DNA from: Podocnemis expansa
Taxonomy: Eukaryota; Chordata; Testudines; Podocnemididae
Direction: 5' to 3'
Length of the DNA: 64,000 bases
Assembly: GCA_007922195.1 (NCBI GenBank)
Contig: ML682003.1
Span: forward strand, 1,852,553 to 1,916,552
A program made the position numbers and the translations under genes. Below, in pieces: positions 48,236-59,284 of the stretch. A model generated the notes under the pieces. The model worked only from the letters and a program-made list of their open reading frames with translations, ran no database searches and had not been told where the DNA came from. Numbering within the stretch: the first letter of the stretch is position 1; each line of letters opens with the position of its first letter.

Positions 48236-49244
48236 CTAGGGACTGCCTGGGGCTTAGCACATTGGCTACAGTGATAGGGTTGGACTTTGCAAGGTCACAC
48301 CCTCCTCAGAGCTTCTTGGGTCTTTCCCAGGGTTGAGGTCCCCTCACTGCACTTCGTCTTGCTCTCACTGAAGCCAATGAATCAAATGCAGAGGTGATTC
48401 TAAATCTCAGAAAGTCTAAAGGAGTGGAGAAGGAAGGGTTGGTCTGCGTGATGGGAGGGTTGGTTTGTGCCAGCATAGCCTGCCTCTAGACATGTACTCA
48501 GGGTCTGTTTGCATTGCAGTCAGGAAGAGTGGTAGGTTCAATTTAGCCCAGGGCTCCAGCACATAACAAACCAGCTGCCACCCGGGCAGTTGTGACCTTC
48601 CTGCTGTTCTTACTCAAACTGGTTGTAATCATCACGTCTCCTGACTGGTGTGTGTACGTCCCGTCAGATGTTGCTAGACTTACTTAGACTCTCCTTGCAT
48701 GCCAGAATGTCACTAACATGCCTTGTACATCTCCTCTGGATTTGGCCCTGTGTATCTCCTTCAAAGCCCCACCATGGGATTTCTAAACAGATCTTGTGGG
48801 GCGTGGTAGAATAGTATTGTGACACCATGACAACGAGATCTGAACGGTATACCTTTTCCACCATGGCTGCTGCATCCTCTCCCATCCCCTTAATGCATTT
48901 CCTTATGACCTAAGTGCTGGCACATTCACATCTCCTTAGCACATGCTGAAAGCCCAGTGGCATTTGCAAAAATGCAGCCTTCAGCTGTGAGTCCCATTCT
49001 TCATGCAGGACTGCGAAGGGACATGGCTTCACCTGTGGAAGGCTGAACTGCAGGAGGTCCTTGTTGTGTCAGTCAGCACGCATATTAATTCAGGCTTTTA
49101 TAAGTGGTCCACACGTTCCAGATGAAAGGCCACATAGGAGTGGGAACCCTGCACCATGTATGGCCAGCTATGAGTATGGCTGCCAAGTTCTGTTCAGAGC
49201 CTGACCCATCGTGGCATGTGATCACGTGGTTTCCTCTCATAGCC

Positions 49245-49375
49245 TCACAGAAAAGTAGGAATGGAAAGCATCTCAGCAGGATGACTAGTCCAGTCCCCTT
49301 CACCCTGGGCAGGACTTGTCCTCTAGCACCTCCTGGATATAGAAGGTTAGCAATGCTCTATCCTTGACAACTGCA
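49245..49375 (-). mobile_element. CR1-like LINE 3' tail
   Basis: The top strand has aggaatggaaagcatctcag, gactagtccagtccccttca and gcaggacttg, the reversed CR1 tail. Confidence 0.6.
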
Positions 49376-49402
49376 ACCTCCCTCTAAGCCAACACAAGGG
49401 TA

Positions 49403-49646
49403 GGGTTTTGTCTACACCAACACGTTTGTTGGTCAAGAATGTGAAGAAAACACCCCAGCCAACCTAAGTTTCACAGACAGATGTAACGGCGTGGACAGTG
49501 CTGTGTTGGCAGGGATGGTCTCCTGCCAACACAGCTGCTGCCCCTCGTTGGGAGTGGGTTAATTATGCTGGTGGAGGAGCTCTTTCCTGTTGGCATAGAG
49601 TGGTCACAGCTGTGTTGCTGTAAGGTCCGTAGCATAGACATAGCCG
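49403..49646. mobile_element. Short element with foldback-group-like ends
   Basis: The left end resembles GGTTTTGTCTACAC and the right end reads GCATAGACATAGCC, close to the terminal motif of the foldback elements. The interior has an inverted tggcagga...tcctgccaacac pair but no palindromic word array. Confidence 0.5.
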
Positions 49647-50197
49647 GGTGTGCTAGATAATCAGTGCTCCCACTTGGTCTAACCATGGCCATTTTCACCA
49701 CATCCTTGAGTTTGTACGAACAGAGCTGTGGTGGTCAGAAGGGAGGTGAGAATGGTGAATGCACAGCATGGCGTGGTCTCCTTTAGCGCATGTCAGGATG
49801 CTGAAGTGCATTAGACACCCAGCCCCTGTCTCTTCTTCCATTAGGTTTCGCTGTTGTGTGCTCCCCACATTTGCCTTTCTAGACACAAAGCATTCATCAC
49901 ACAAAGCCCATCAGGCTTCAGCCGCTGTTGCAATGATTTGACCGCTTTACCATCTTGTCCTGAGCCACAATGACCTCTCAGATCCTCTAGCAGCTCCACT
50001 AGGTGTTGCAAAACCCATGGGGTTGGATTTGGGGAGAGGCAGTGGTAGGGTGGTTAGAGAGGGCATGGTTAAAGGGGTGACCCAACTGGTCAGCGCAAGC
50101 AGATGTGTGTGTGCCATCCTTACCAAACGGTTTTGTGTTACTGAGTCTGACCTGAGCCGCTTAAAACCAAACCTGTCTGTTATTTTTCTTTCAACAG

Positions 50198-50283
50198 GTG
50201 AACATGGTTATTGGCATTCTGGTTTTTAACAAACTTGTGTCCAAAGATGGGATAACAGATAAGAAACTGAAGGAACGGGCAGG
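50198..50283 (+). CDS. ADGRB1: ADGRB1 exon encoding end of TM5 and start of ICL3
   Basis: The exon is 86 nt: 28 codons plus GG of a split Gly. The acceptor is tatttttctttcaacag and the donor is gtatgc. The peptide is [13 protein letters not shown] (cytoplasmic half of TM5), then the charged third intracellular loop [30 protein letters not shown] matches my memory of BAI1; BAI3 has SRDGILDKKLKHRAG. The trailing GG can join either the cassette exon at 56852 (GG|T, Gly) or the next constitutive exon beyond the window, expected to begin G GCx TCx (Gly-Ala-Ser). Confidence 0.95.
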
Positions 50284-53200
50284 GTATGCCTTATCAATAC
50301 ATCTAAGCAAAGAATGAAACCAAAAAACCCAAACGCCATGATCAATAACCAGGCGGGGAGCGGAGAGACAGCATGGGAAGAAAACCACAGAAAAAAGTGG
50401 ATTTAAAACAATAACAACAGAAGCAGAATCTCTTTGCCCTTTGTGCAGAGGAAACAAAGGATGTGAGACACAGCATTGTGTTAGCATGCATGGAGGTCAG
50501 ACATTCAGTTAGTTGTTCTGATGGCCTGCGCCAGGCTGATGAATCCCAGCAAAGATTAGGGAAAGCCTCGCTTGAGGCTAACTCCCACCATCAACAGCTG
50601 GCTAGGAGAGGGATGGGAGTCTGTGAAGCGTGGCATGAGCTGGGAAGAGGTGCAGAGAGAATAAAGGCAAGAAGGATGCGTCCTGTGGGGTGCTGAGCAC
50701 CCTGCCAAAGTGATCGGGGATGGAAGGCGTGCAGAGCCTTGCAGCAATGGGCTCCACTGGCTTTTTGCATGCATAAATCTCTGTGACTGGGCAGATGCAA
50801 TGAAGGAGAGACGAGGCAGAGAGAGAACAAGATAGGATGGTTAGTTTTGTAGGATTTTCTGCTGTATCAGAGGCTGTTTTTTACTGTAGTTCCCCCTGGT
50901 TTTGTTTGGAAAGACATTTTGCTTCCTTTTTGAGCCACATCCTACAGCCCTTACTCACCTGATTTTGCAGGCTGTCGCAGGGGCTGCCAGGCTGGGCCCA
51001 AAATACCATGCAACGTGCTTGGCTGGCTTAGAACCAAACTCCACTTTCATTGAAGAGAATCAGATTTTTTCTCATGGACTCAGCTGGGCCAGATTTCTCC
51101 TTGGGATGATTCCTGACCGGACTTTCAGCTTGTGCTACCTCTTGGACTCCAAGAAAGGGGCTGGAAATGGCCCAACATCTTCAAGGACCTGTTTAGAAAC
51201 AGATTGTAAAACAGGCACCTCTGATAACGTTAACAGATCAAATCATGCTGCCCTATGTGTGCTGCTTCACGTGCAGGCTGTCAGCCCCCATCACTCTGGT
51301 ACTTACTGCAGTGAGGCGCACAAAGGCCCTCCCGCATTTGGATGTTGCTGTAGGCTGATATCTCCCAATTTTTGTCAGTGATGTCACTGGGGTTTTGAAA
51401 ATGTAGCTTGCTGCAGGACAATGAGAGTGGTGGGGCTTAAGTGCCACAGTAAAGACCTCTTCTAAATGCTTGAAAGAGGAACATCTGGGCAGTGGGTGGG
51501 TGGGAAAGGTACAAGACTGACGACAGCTGCAGTCCATGGAAATTAAGGAAACACCATGTTGACATATCCATTGTAGAAGTGGATAAATTAAGACTTTGCC
51601 TGAGACCTCCTGGGATGTAGTGGATTAGGCATCACTGTTAAAGTTGTGTCTGGATGATTAATCCTGGTTGTAGCACAGAAGATCAGAGAGGCCAGGAGCT
51701 CAGTGGGCTGTGGGATCTGAGATAAGGCTGTCTCCACCCTCACCGAATTTCCAGAAGTCCCAGAAACACAGAGCAATGGGGCGGAAGAGGACGCTGCTAT
51801 CCCTCTGTCAGCAAACAGTGAAGGATATTAGCATCTACGGCTGTTAAACCACCATTTTAGCAATGTGGTTGTAGCTGGGTCAGTCCCAGAATACTAGAGA
51901 GACAAGGCAAGTGCGGGATTATCTTTTATTGGGCCAACTTCTGTTGGTGAGAGAGGCAGGCTTTCAAGCCAGAAGGAACTTTTCTTCAGGTCTCTCTCCC
52001 TCTCTGCTAGAAGTTTGTCTGGTAAAGGATATTGCCTCACCCACCTTTTCTTTCCCAACCATCAGCTTGCTGTTCATTTTAAACCAGTAAGGCGGCATCA
52101 GGTGTTGTGGTCACAAAGTAATTTCTGTGGAATTGCTGCCCAGTTCCATGATCTTTACCGGCAATTCAGCGTGCAGTTAGCTCTTTTCCAAGTCAAAGGA
52201 TTTTACAGCATTCTTAGGCCTGAGGATATCTTCAAGTGCCAGCAGCGTTGCAGTGGTAAGAAATGGAGTGTGGACCAAATTCCACTCCTGTAACTCAGCT
52301 GATGTCAGCAACTAATGGTGTTAGGCCTAACTCACGTTCCAGAACGGAGGGTTCTTAATCCCCACTAAGGAATAAGAGGCTTTCGAAAAATTGACTTTTT
52401 GATTCAAGCTACTGAGACTTCCAAATGGAGTAGGTCATCAGTGAAATGAGGTGAGGCGTTCTCTGGCAATCTGCCTCGATGAGTCTTTCCAGTTAGATAG
52501 CCCACTTGCATATTTGCATAAGCGCCTTTTTTTCCACACAACTTTACATTGGAAAGACTTTTTTTATTTTTCTTCCTGGCTTTACTTTAGGAAATGAGGT
52601 GGTGGAGTAGAGAGGCAAAGGGGAAAGACATTAAAACCTCCAGTCACCCTGTCAGCTGGACAGTAATTCCTCCATGTGGGGGAATCAATGTGTTCATGTC
52701 AAAATGTTCTGCACTAGACTGCTATGTAACAGCTGAGGATCAGGCCTCTCTTTCTTCTCTCGCACCAGTGTAAATCATTGACATCAGGGGGCTTTACACT
52801 AATGGGAGCAAGAGGAGAAGCAGGATGAAAGAAGCAGGGAAAATTTGCCATCCTTTATTGCTGGAGCAAAGAGAGGAACATGGGAAGTGACCTTCAGTGC
52901 ATTGTCACACACTGCTGTTGCTAAGAGAGAGGGCTTTATTACTGGCTCTACAAAGAGAGAACTAGAGAAAATGCTTTAACCCCGAACAAGAGTGGCAGCA
53001 AGAAAATTACACTTGAAAGTGAATATTTGGCTAAGTCAAATATTGGATTAGCAGAGCAGAGAGCTATTGTCCCATTCTCTCTCTGAGCAAAACCACCAAA
53101 AAGTCCTTATTTAATAGGTGTCAGCTGGTTATTGATCATATTGAATGTTATATTTGAAAACAAAACTGACAAAAAACCCATTTCTTTCTGATGTTCTTTG

Positions 53201-53629
53201 CTGTTTTTCTCCCCTTTTCTCTTTTTTCCCCCTCCTCTTTTGTTTCCATGTGTGCGTGTGTGTGTGCAATGATTTTAAATGCTCTCTGTGTTTAATGATT
53301 TTGCCAATTTCATTCTCCTTTTGAAACACACCCTTTGAGAAACCTGAGATGCCCCAGAGAATTGTGGCATCTAGTCAGCCACTTACAGGCTGGGCTTGGG
53401 AGCCGTGTTGGGAGGTAATGCTGGTGACCATAAAGATGAGAAACTGCACCAGAGATCTTTGGATTTGGGCACAGGAGGGGAGCTGGTATCAACGGTGACA
53501 GAGGCAAGAAGTATGGTTCGCTGGAGGAGAGAGAGCTATGCAACAAGCAAGCAAAACGCAGCCCTTAACGTACAGTACCTCTTATTAACAAGTCAAACAT
53601 CACTATAAACATGCATTTGACGAGGTGGT

Positions 53630-53695
53630 TTAGAGCTCATGAAAACTTATGCCCGAAGAAATTTATTAGTCTTTAAAATGCCACAGGGCTCATGT
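53630..53695 (+). mobile_element. Penelope-like element tail fragment
   Basis: The text aaatttattagtctttaaaa followed by tgccacagg matches the 3' tail of the Penelope-like ends. Confidence 0.5.
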
Positions 53696-54627
53696 TGTCA
53701 ACACTATACAGTGATATCTGAGATACAACAGGTTTTTCCCTATCTTTAGAACAGAAAATAAACATTATGGGTCAATATTGCTGCCAAATCTTGATCTAAT
53801 GGTAATGACCGTACAGATGGGGACTCGGGCACAGATCTGCAAATTTATTTTAGCACCCAACTCCCACTGACTTTAGTCATTTCAATGGAAGTGAGACATC
53901 TGTATACCTCTATAGAGAGCTAGATCAACGTGCCTCATCAACCTAAACATGCATCAACACACTATCGACTAGAATTGGGGAAACCCATGTAATACATTTT
54001 GCTCCAAAGAGTAAATTGGCCCCGTGTAGCCAATCTTTTATGTTGACTTGCTGCAGACATTCAACATTTGAGCCTTATTGACCACGCTCCGGTCTGCTGA
54101 GGCACAACACAGTTTGAGTTGTGAATAGCCGCTGTCAGCGTATGGAGTAAAGGAGTTGTAAGGTTGTCAGATAAATTGAAACAGGGTTAGAGTCTGAGCG
54201 CCACGCACTGATCAATACCTTCCCATCACAAATAGTGCCACTGAAATCGATCAGGCTTCTTGCAGCTTGAGACGTATTCAATAATGGATCACAATCGGGG
54301 CAGTAATGAGTACTTTGTGATTGTGATCTGCTTGTGGCCTTTTAACAAGCCGAAGGAGAAGCTAAATTCACCAAAAACACCATTCACAGTAACTGTTTCC
54401 TTAGCTCTACTACACATAAACACACAATAAAAAAAAGAGATGTCTGCATTACACCAGCACACGTCACCGTCACCACCACATAAGTAAACACCAGCATATG
54501 AGCCATCTGGATTTGGATTTACTCTCCACAGCTGTTTGTGTGCATGTGACTGTGACCTATTCCCACCTCTTGGGGATGTGTTGTCTCATGAGTATGGCCT
54601 TCCCAGTATCAAAGGGATGACCACATT

Positions 54628-54732
54628 AGTTTTGTTCAGCAGAATAAATGAGGAGTCTAGTGGTGCTTTTAAAGACTAACAAATTTATTAATCACTTGAG
54701 CTTTCATGGGAAAAAAGCCCACTTTCCAGTAT
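54628..54732 (-). mobile_element. Penelope-like element end
   Basis: On the top strand, gttcagcagaataaatgagg, agtctagtggtgcttttaaa, gactaacaaatttattaatc and gagctttcatgggaaaaaag form the reversed end sequence. Confidence 0.6.
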
Positions 54733-56851
54733 GATTCTCATCAAAATTCTGGTAAGATCTGCATTCTTTGCCTCTTCCAGTTTCTTGCTCCTTGTGGTCC
54801 ACAGTGGAACTGTGGGGAGAAATCAACTTTTCACGAGTCACGCAGTAGATGTGTCTCAGCAAGGCACCGGTAGGGCCAGGTTTATGCCAAGCATGTGCCC
54901 ATTAATTTCACTGGATTTACACTCTCCACGAACTTGAAGCACACTTGCTTTAAGGTGTGTATACATGTATAGAGCCACACACAACGGTGCCATGGGCTAA
55001 TTTTCTCTTTGTCTCCAAGTTGTGATTGCTGTCAGACACCTTAGGTACAAGTCATTCTTTCTGATGGCAATAATGGCTTGTGTTATATCAGCTGATTAAA
55101 AACTATCCAATAGCCTCTTAAGCAGTAAGTCAATATGTCCAGAAATCCTGTGCTGGTTTTCACAGTGATGTGTTCTGCTGTATTTTAGACTGACTATGGA
55201 GTTGTAAATGCTAGGGAAAAACTTTCAGCTAGTCCACTAATGGGTTTGTAAACACTTTGCCTCTGCTATCAGCTAAACTGCCCCTCACCAATGATGCAAA
55301 CCATGCCCACTGCAATGGGTAGATACCAAGCTGTCTTTTGGCAGTGAGATAACACCCTCTCCTGCAGATTTGCTGCTTGGCCTGTACTTAGCATCGTCTG
55401 TAACTGCTGATGCTGGGCTGCCCTCATTGTACTGCCCCCCCTCTCTGCAGCTATGGGTCATCCCTGCTCTGCTATTAGGCCACTCTATTGGCTTCATTAA
55501 ATCTAATTGTTGTGTCCCAAAACTCTCCCTTTGCCCTCAGATACCTGTTTCTCAGACTAGTGCCAGCATGAAAACAGAGTGATCACTCTGTGGGAATATG
55601 GAGACAGTGTCTGGGATGTATAATTGTCTACTGTATGGCAGGATCATTTCCAGCTTGGGCAGAAATTCAGGCACTAGCACCCACTGAGCTCACCCACTAA
55701 AAATCAAAGCATTGCCACGATGGCTTGGGTTAACTGCCCATGTTCAATTCTGTTCAAGATCCTTGGTATGTACTTGGGCCACCATCCTCAGCCACCACCA
55801 CCCATGACACCATGTCTGCACTTGCTCTTTTTAGCACATTAGTTCAATCTAAGCTAGTATGTGTACAACCAACATGTACTGTGAAGATGTATTTCTTGCT
55901 GCTCTGGGGTTGCTTACTGCTGAAAGAGGATCTCCACCAACTCAGGACAGGGGGACAACCTACAGGTTCATCTCCTTCTATGGGACGATTATGATCTTGA
56001 ATCAGCAAAGCATCTAAGGACATACTTTATGTGAAGCAATTGCTTAGGTCCTGCTGAAATCAAGAGGTACAAGCAGATGCTTAAACGTATCCATGGGCTT
56101 CTTTGCTTTGCTGAATCAGGGATGAAGGGCCAGATTTTTAAAAGCAGACAGGTGCCTAATTGAATCTTCAGTAGTGCCTAAGTTGCAATAGGAACTGGGT
56201 GGCTAGGTGCTTTTGAAAATTCTACCCTGGGCTTATCTGCATGGTTAGTTTGTAAACCTCCCCTAATCCTAATGATTTGTTTCTTTCCCGTCACCATCAT
56301 CTGCTAAGAGGGTATTTTGCCTGCTGGCTGAGCTAGCCAGAAAGGACAGTGGAAAAAGTTTGTCACTCTGCTTTGTCAAACAAAATAGGCCAACCCTGCA
56401 CTGGTCCAAGCAGCCCTACTTCTTGCCTTCAAACTGCAACACACTGCTGCCAATCCCAGATGCGAAACAACACAGAAAAAGCACAGGTGGGGAGAGGAAA
56501 CATTGGCAACATCAAACCCATACCAATAGGGCTGGGAAGGTAACAAAAACATGCAGTAAAAGGTTCCCGCCAATGGACACATCACAGAGTCATCCTGAGA
56601 GTGGCGAAACCTTTCCCAACACGGTTCCACCCACACAAGTGGCACCAGCACAGCTCTTGACTTAGCTTCCTGTGTCTGGAACGGCACAGGCGAGCGTTTT
56701 ATTCCTTTCTGTCTTTTGGTCTCTTTGCTCAAACTGGGTGTGGTGTGGCTGGTCGGTTCCTTTTTTTCCTTTTCCTTTTCCGTTCTGTTCTTCGTTTGTG
56801 TTCACAAGCAAAGTGTTTTGTTTTGTTTCAGTCTTTTGATTTTAATTGCAG

Positions 56852-56950
56852 TCAGATGGCAGTGCCTCTTTACGGCATGACGCTCAAATGTTCCAAGTGT
56901 GGAGTAGTTTCTTCTGCTGAAGTTTCGGCCACAGCCACCAGTAACGCCAT
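56852..56950 (+). CDS. ADGRB1: Putative ADGRB1 cassette exon in intracellular loop 3
   Basis: This 99-nt segment lies between gattttaattgcag and gttagt and fits the gene's reading phase exactly: GG from the previous exon plus T gives Gly, 32 codons follow, and a final AT needs a G from the next exon (Met). It encodes QMAVPLYGMTLKCSKCG, then VVSSAEVSATATSNA. This resembles the loop segment I remember in BAI3 (LTLKCAKCGVVS...SNAM just before the TM6 exon), so it is probably a homologous exon. As I recall it, canonical human BAI1 goes directly from KERAG to ASLWSSC, so this would be alternatively included. It adds 33 cytosolic residues with a CxxC motif and several Ser/Thr. The donor is non-consensus (T at +3). 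Coding homology is clear; its use in transcripts is inferred. Confidence 0.82.
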
Positions 56951-57699
56951 GTTAGTTCCTCTAATTTCAACTTCTTTTCTTTCTTTCTTTCTCACTTTCT
57001 TTATTTGATTTCCCTCTTTCATTTTTCCCCCCATTTGTTTTCTCTCCCCATGTCCCACCCACCCTCTTGCCTCCCCACCCCCTTGAGCCATGAGAAGTTA
57101 GAAGTGCAGGCTTCCCAAAATGTCCCTGGAGAAAGGTCCACAAGAGTTAAAGTGCTAAGGTGGATTCAGTCCTGTAGGGTGCTGAGCACTCCCTTGGTAG
57201 GTGCTTAAAGTTAAACAGATGACTAACTCCACTGACGTCAATGGAACTATTCATGTGCTTGGTGTTGAGTATATATCTAAGGCCCCAAATTCAGCGCTGT
57301 GCTTGTCTCTTGATATCAACACTCAGATTGACTTCAATTCACAAATTTAAGATTGATGGGACCATTGTGAGCATGTAGTCTGCTCTCCTACTTAACATGG
57401 GCCAAAGAATTTCCAAGGATTTCCTGAGGTCACTCTTTAGAAAAGCACTAGAGCGTGTGCATCAATTCCATTGACTTCAGTGGGGACAGACGTCTTTGTA
57501 GAATCAGGACTAAGTGTTTTTCTGGGGCATACAAGAGTGCTCGACATCTTGAAGGACAGAGTCCATGACTCGCTACATGTTCTTTGGCAGAGTGAGTCTT
57601 AGAGAAGGTGGGGTGATTTGAAATGGATTAAAATGCCTTTGCATAAAGGGACACTGTCAAGTGACAAAAATAAAATATTGTTAAATGTTGTGATTTTTG

Positions 57700-58150
57700 G
57701 TACTAACCAGAGGTGGTTGAAAATTTAAAAAAAAAACATGAACTTGGATGTTTTTTGTTTTGCTGTTTTTTAATCAATTGGGTTTTGTTTTTTTGGAGAG
57801 TTTCTGTGGAATTCTGTTTTCAGCATTGATTTTATTTTATTTTATTTTATTTGTTTTGATTGTAAATGTCAAACGTGAAATGTTTTGACTATTTTTTTTC
57901 AAAATGAATGTTTTTGATTTTGAAAAATCTCCTTCCGTTGGCTAATATAACCAATCAAACTTTGCAATGAAAACAAACAGACAAAGAAAAATTAAAAATG
58001 TAATTTTTGTTGAACATTATGGAAAAATGGAAAAATTTCAAGAAACAACAAAGTTTTCTGAAAAAGTACATTTAAAAAAAAACACATTTCATTGAAATAA
58101 TTCAAATGACAAATTTTGATCAAATCTGTTAACAATTTAATTTTTTTTTG
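57700..58150. repeat. A/T-rich interspersed repeat
   Basis: The stretch is dense in gttttt/aaaaac and gaaaaat words with a TTTTA microsatellite at about 57829-57852. It belongs to the same general class as 41895-42240. Confidence 0.5.
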
Positions 58151-58887
58151 AAACCAAGAATTTTAGAAAAAATGTATTTACTTTTCATTGTTGATCGTGT
58201 ATTACTATGTGCACATTATCAAGATTGGATAGAGAATCTACAATGGGTACTTTTGTGTTTCTGGAGAATTTCACATTCCTGTTCTTGTGAATTAGCACCG
58301 CACAGTTCCATTTCAGTTTCCTACAATGGCAGAGGAATGTTTAAATCTGGCAAAACATGATCATTTACAAACATTGGTATATTTCATGGAATAAAAGGAT
58401 AAATCATATTATTTTTAATCCACACCCTTTTTTGAAGTAAACTCAAATACATTGTCCTATTCTACTTGACATTGTTCCTTTACAAAATACACGAGCTTCT
58501 TCATTGTCAATTTAAAAAAAATAATTGGATTTACTGGAGAGCTGGATATCACCATCTTCTATTGGTCCTGAGAGCTGCTCTTTTTATTTAGTTGCTTTGA
58601 TAAAGATCAGAGGGGACCCAGTAAAAGAATGTGTGTATGCCTTGTTTCCTGGACAACAGAATAACAAAATCAGTAAATTTCAGTGCATGTTTTTGTTTAT
58701 TGTGATCTTACCTTTGGTAAAGGAAGTGTGAGTGTCTGAGGAAGAATTTGTGCAGTCAGCTGTGCTCCCATTCCCTTTACTCACTTGCTTCTGTGGTTTT
58801 GTTATTATCATTTTTCCCACGCCAAGCCTGTTGCAAACGAAGTTGCTAATAAGGCAAAGTCCTGGAATATTGACCATGCCTCTTGTT

Positions 58888-59284
58888 GGGTACGTCTACA
58901 CTTGAGCCTTAGGTTGGCTTATGAAAAGTTAATTCGACCTACAGACTCCCGCGGCCTTACTGAGCTTTTATTAAGTTGACTTAAGTGCTTCCTTAAGTCA
59001 ACTTAATAACACCACCTTTTAAAGTCGACAACGCTTGAGTCAAACTTATTGAGTTGACATAAGCCAATATAGACAGGGAAAGCTCTTAAATTGACCTATT
59101 TGGCCTCCAGGCCCCCTCCCCGCACCACTCCTCCATCGACCTAGCACCTGCCACTGTGGACACTGGCAATTGATAGGACTTTTTAGTGTGGACTCTCTAA
59201 ATCAACTTAACAAGGTCAACTTTAAGTTGACCTAAAGTCTACGTTATTAGGTTGACTTAACAGAGCCTCCAGTGTAGACATATC
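58888..59284. mobile_element. Foldback MITE with TTAAGTTGACTTAA words
   Basis: The ends are GGGTACGTCTACACT and AGTGTAGACATATC. The interior repeats ttaagttgacttaa, cttaagtcaacttaa and ttaggttgacttaa words. TGTTG flanks both ends, but not cleanly. It is a diverged copy of the family at 12592 and 63017. Confidence 0.78.

Larger units (their letters stand above)
43565..50197 (+). other. ADGRB1: ADGRB1 intron within TM5
   Basis: This 6.6-kb intron is bounded by gtattt and ctttcaacag. It contains a SINE-like minus-strand fragment near 46.1-46.3 kb, a homopolymer T run near 47.9 kb, a Penelope-like end near 48.13 kb, a minus-strand CR1 3' tail near 49.25-49.37 kb, and a short element with terminal motif similarity to the foldback group near 49.4-49.65 kb. 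I see nothing assignable in 43.6-45.6 kb or 46.4-47.8 kb. Confidence 0.85.
50284..56851 (+). other. ADGRB1: ADGRB1 intron upstream of the cassette exon
   Basis: This 6.6-kb intron is bounded by gtatgc and tttaattgcag. Apart from Penelope-like tail fragments near 53.63-53.69 kb and 54.63-54.73 kb, I recognise little. The stretches 50.3-53.5 kb and 54.8-56.8 kb contain short chance ORFs only. Confidence 0.75.
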
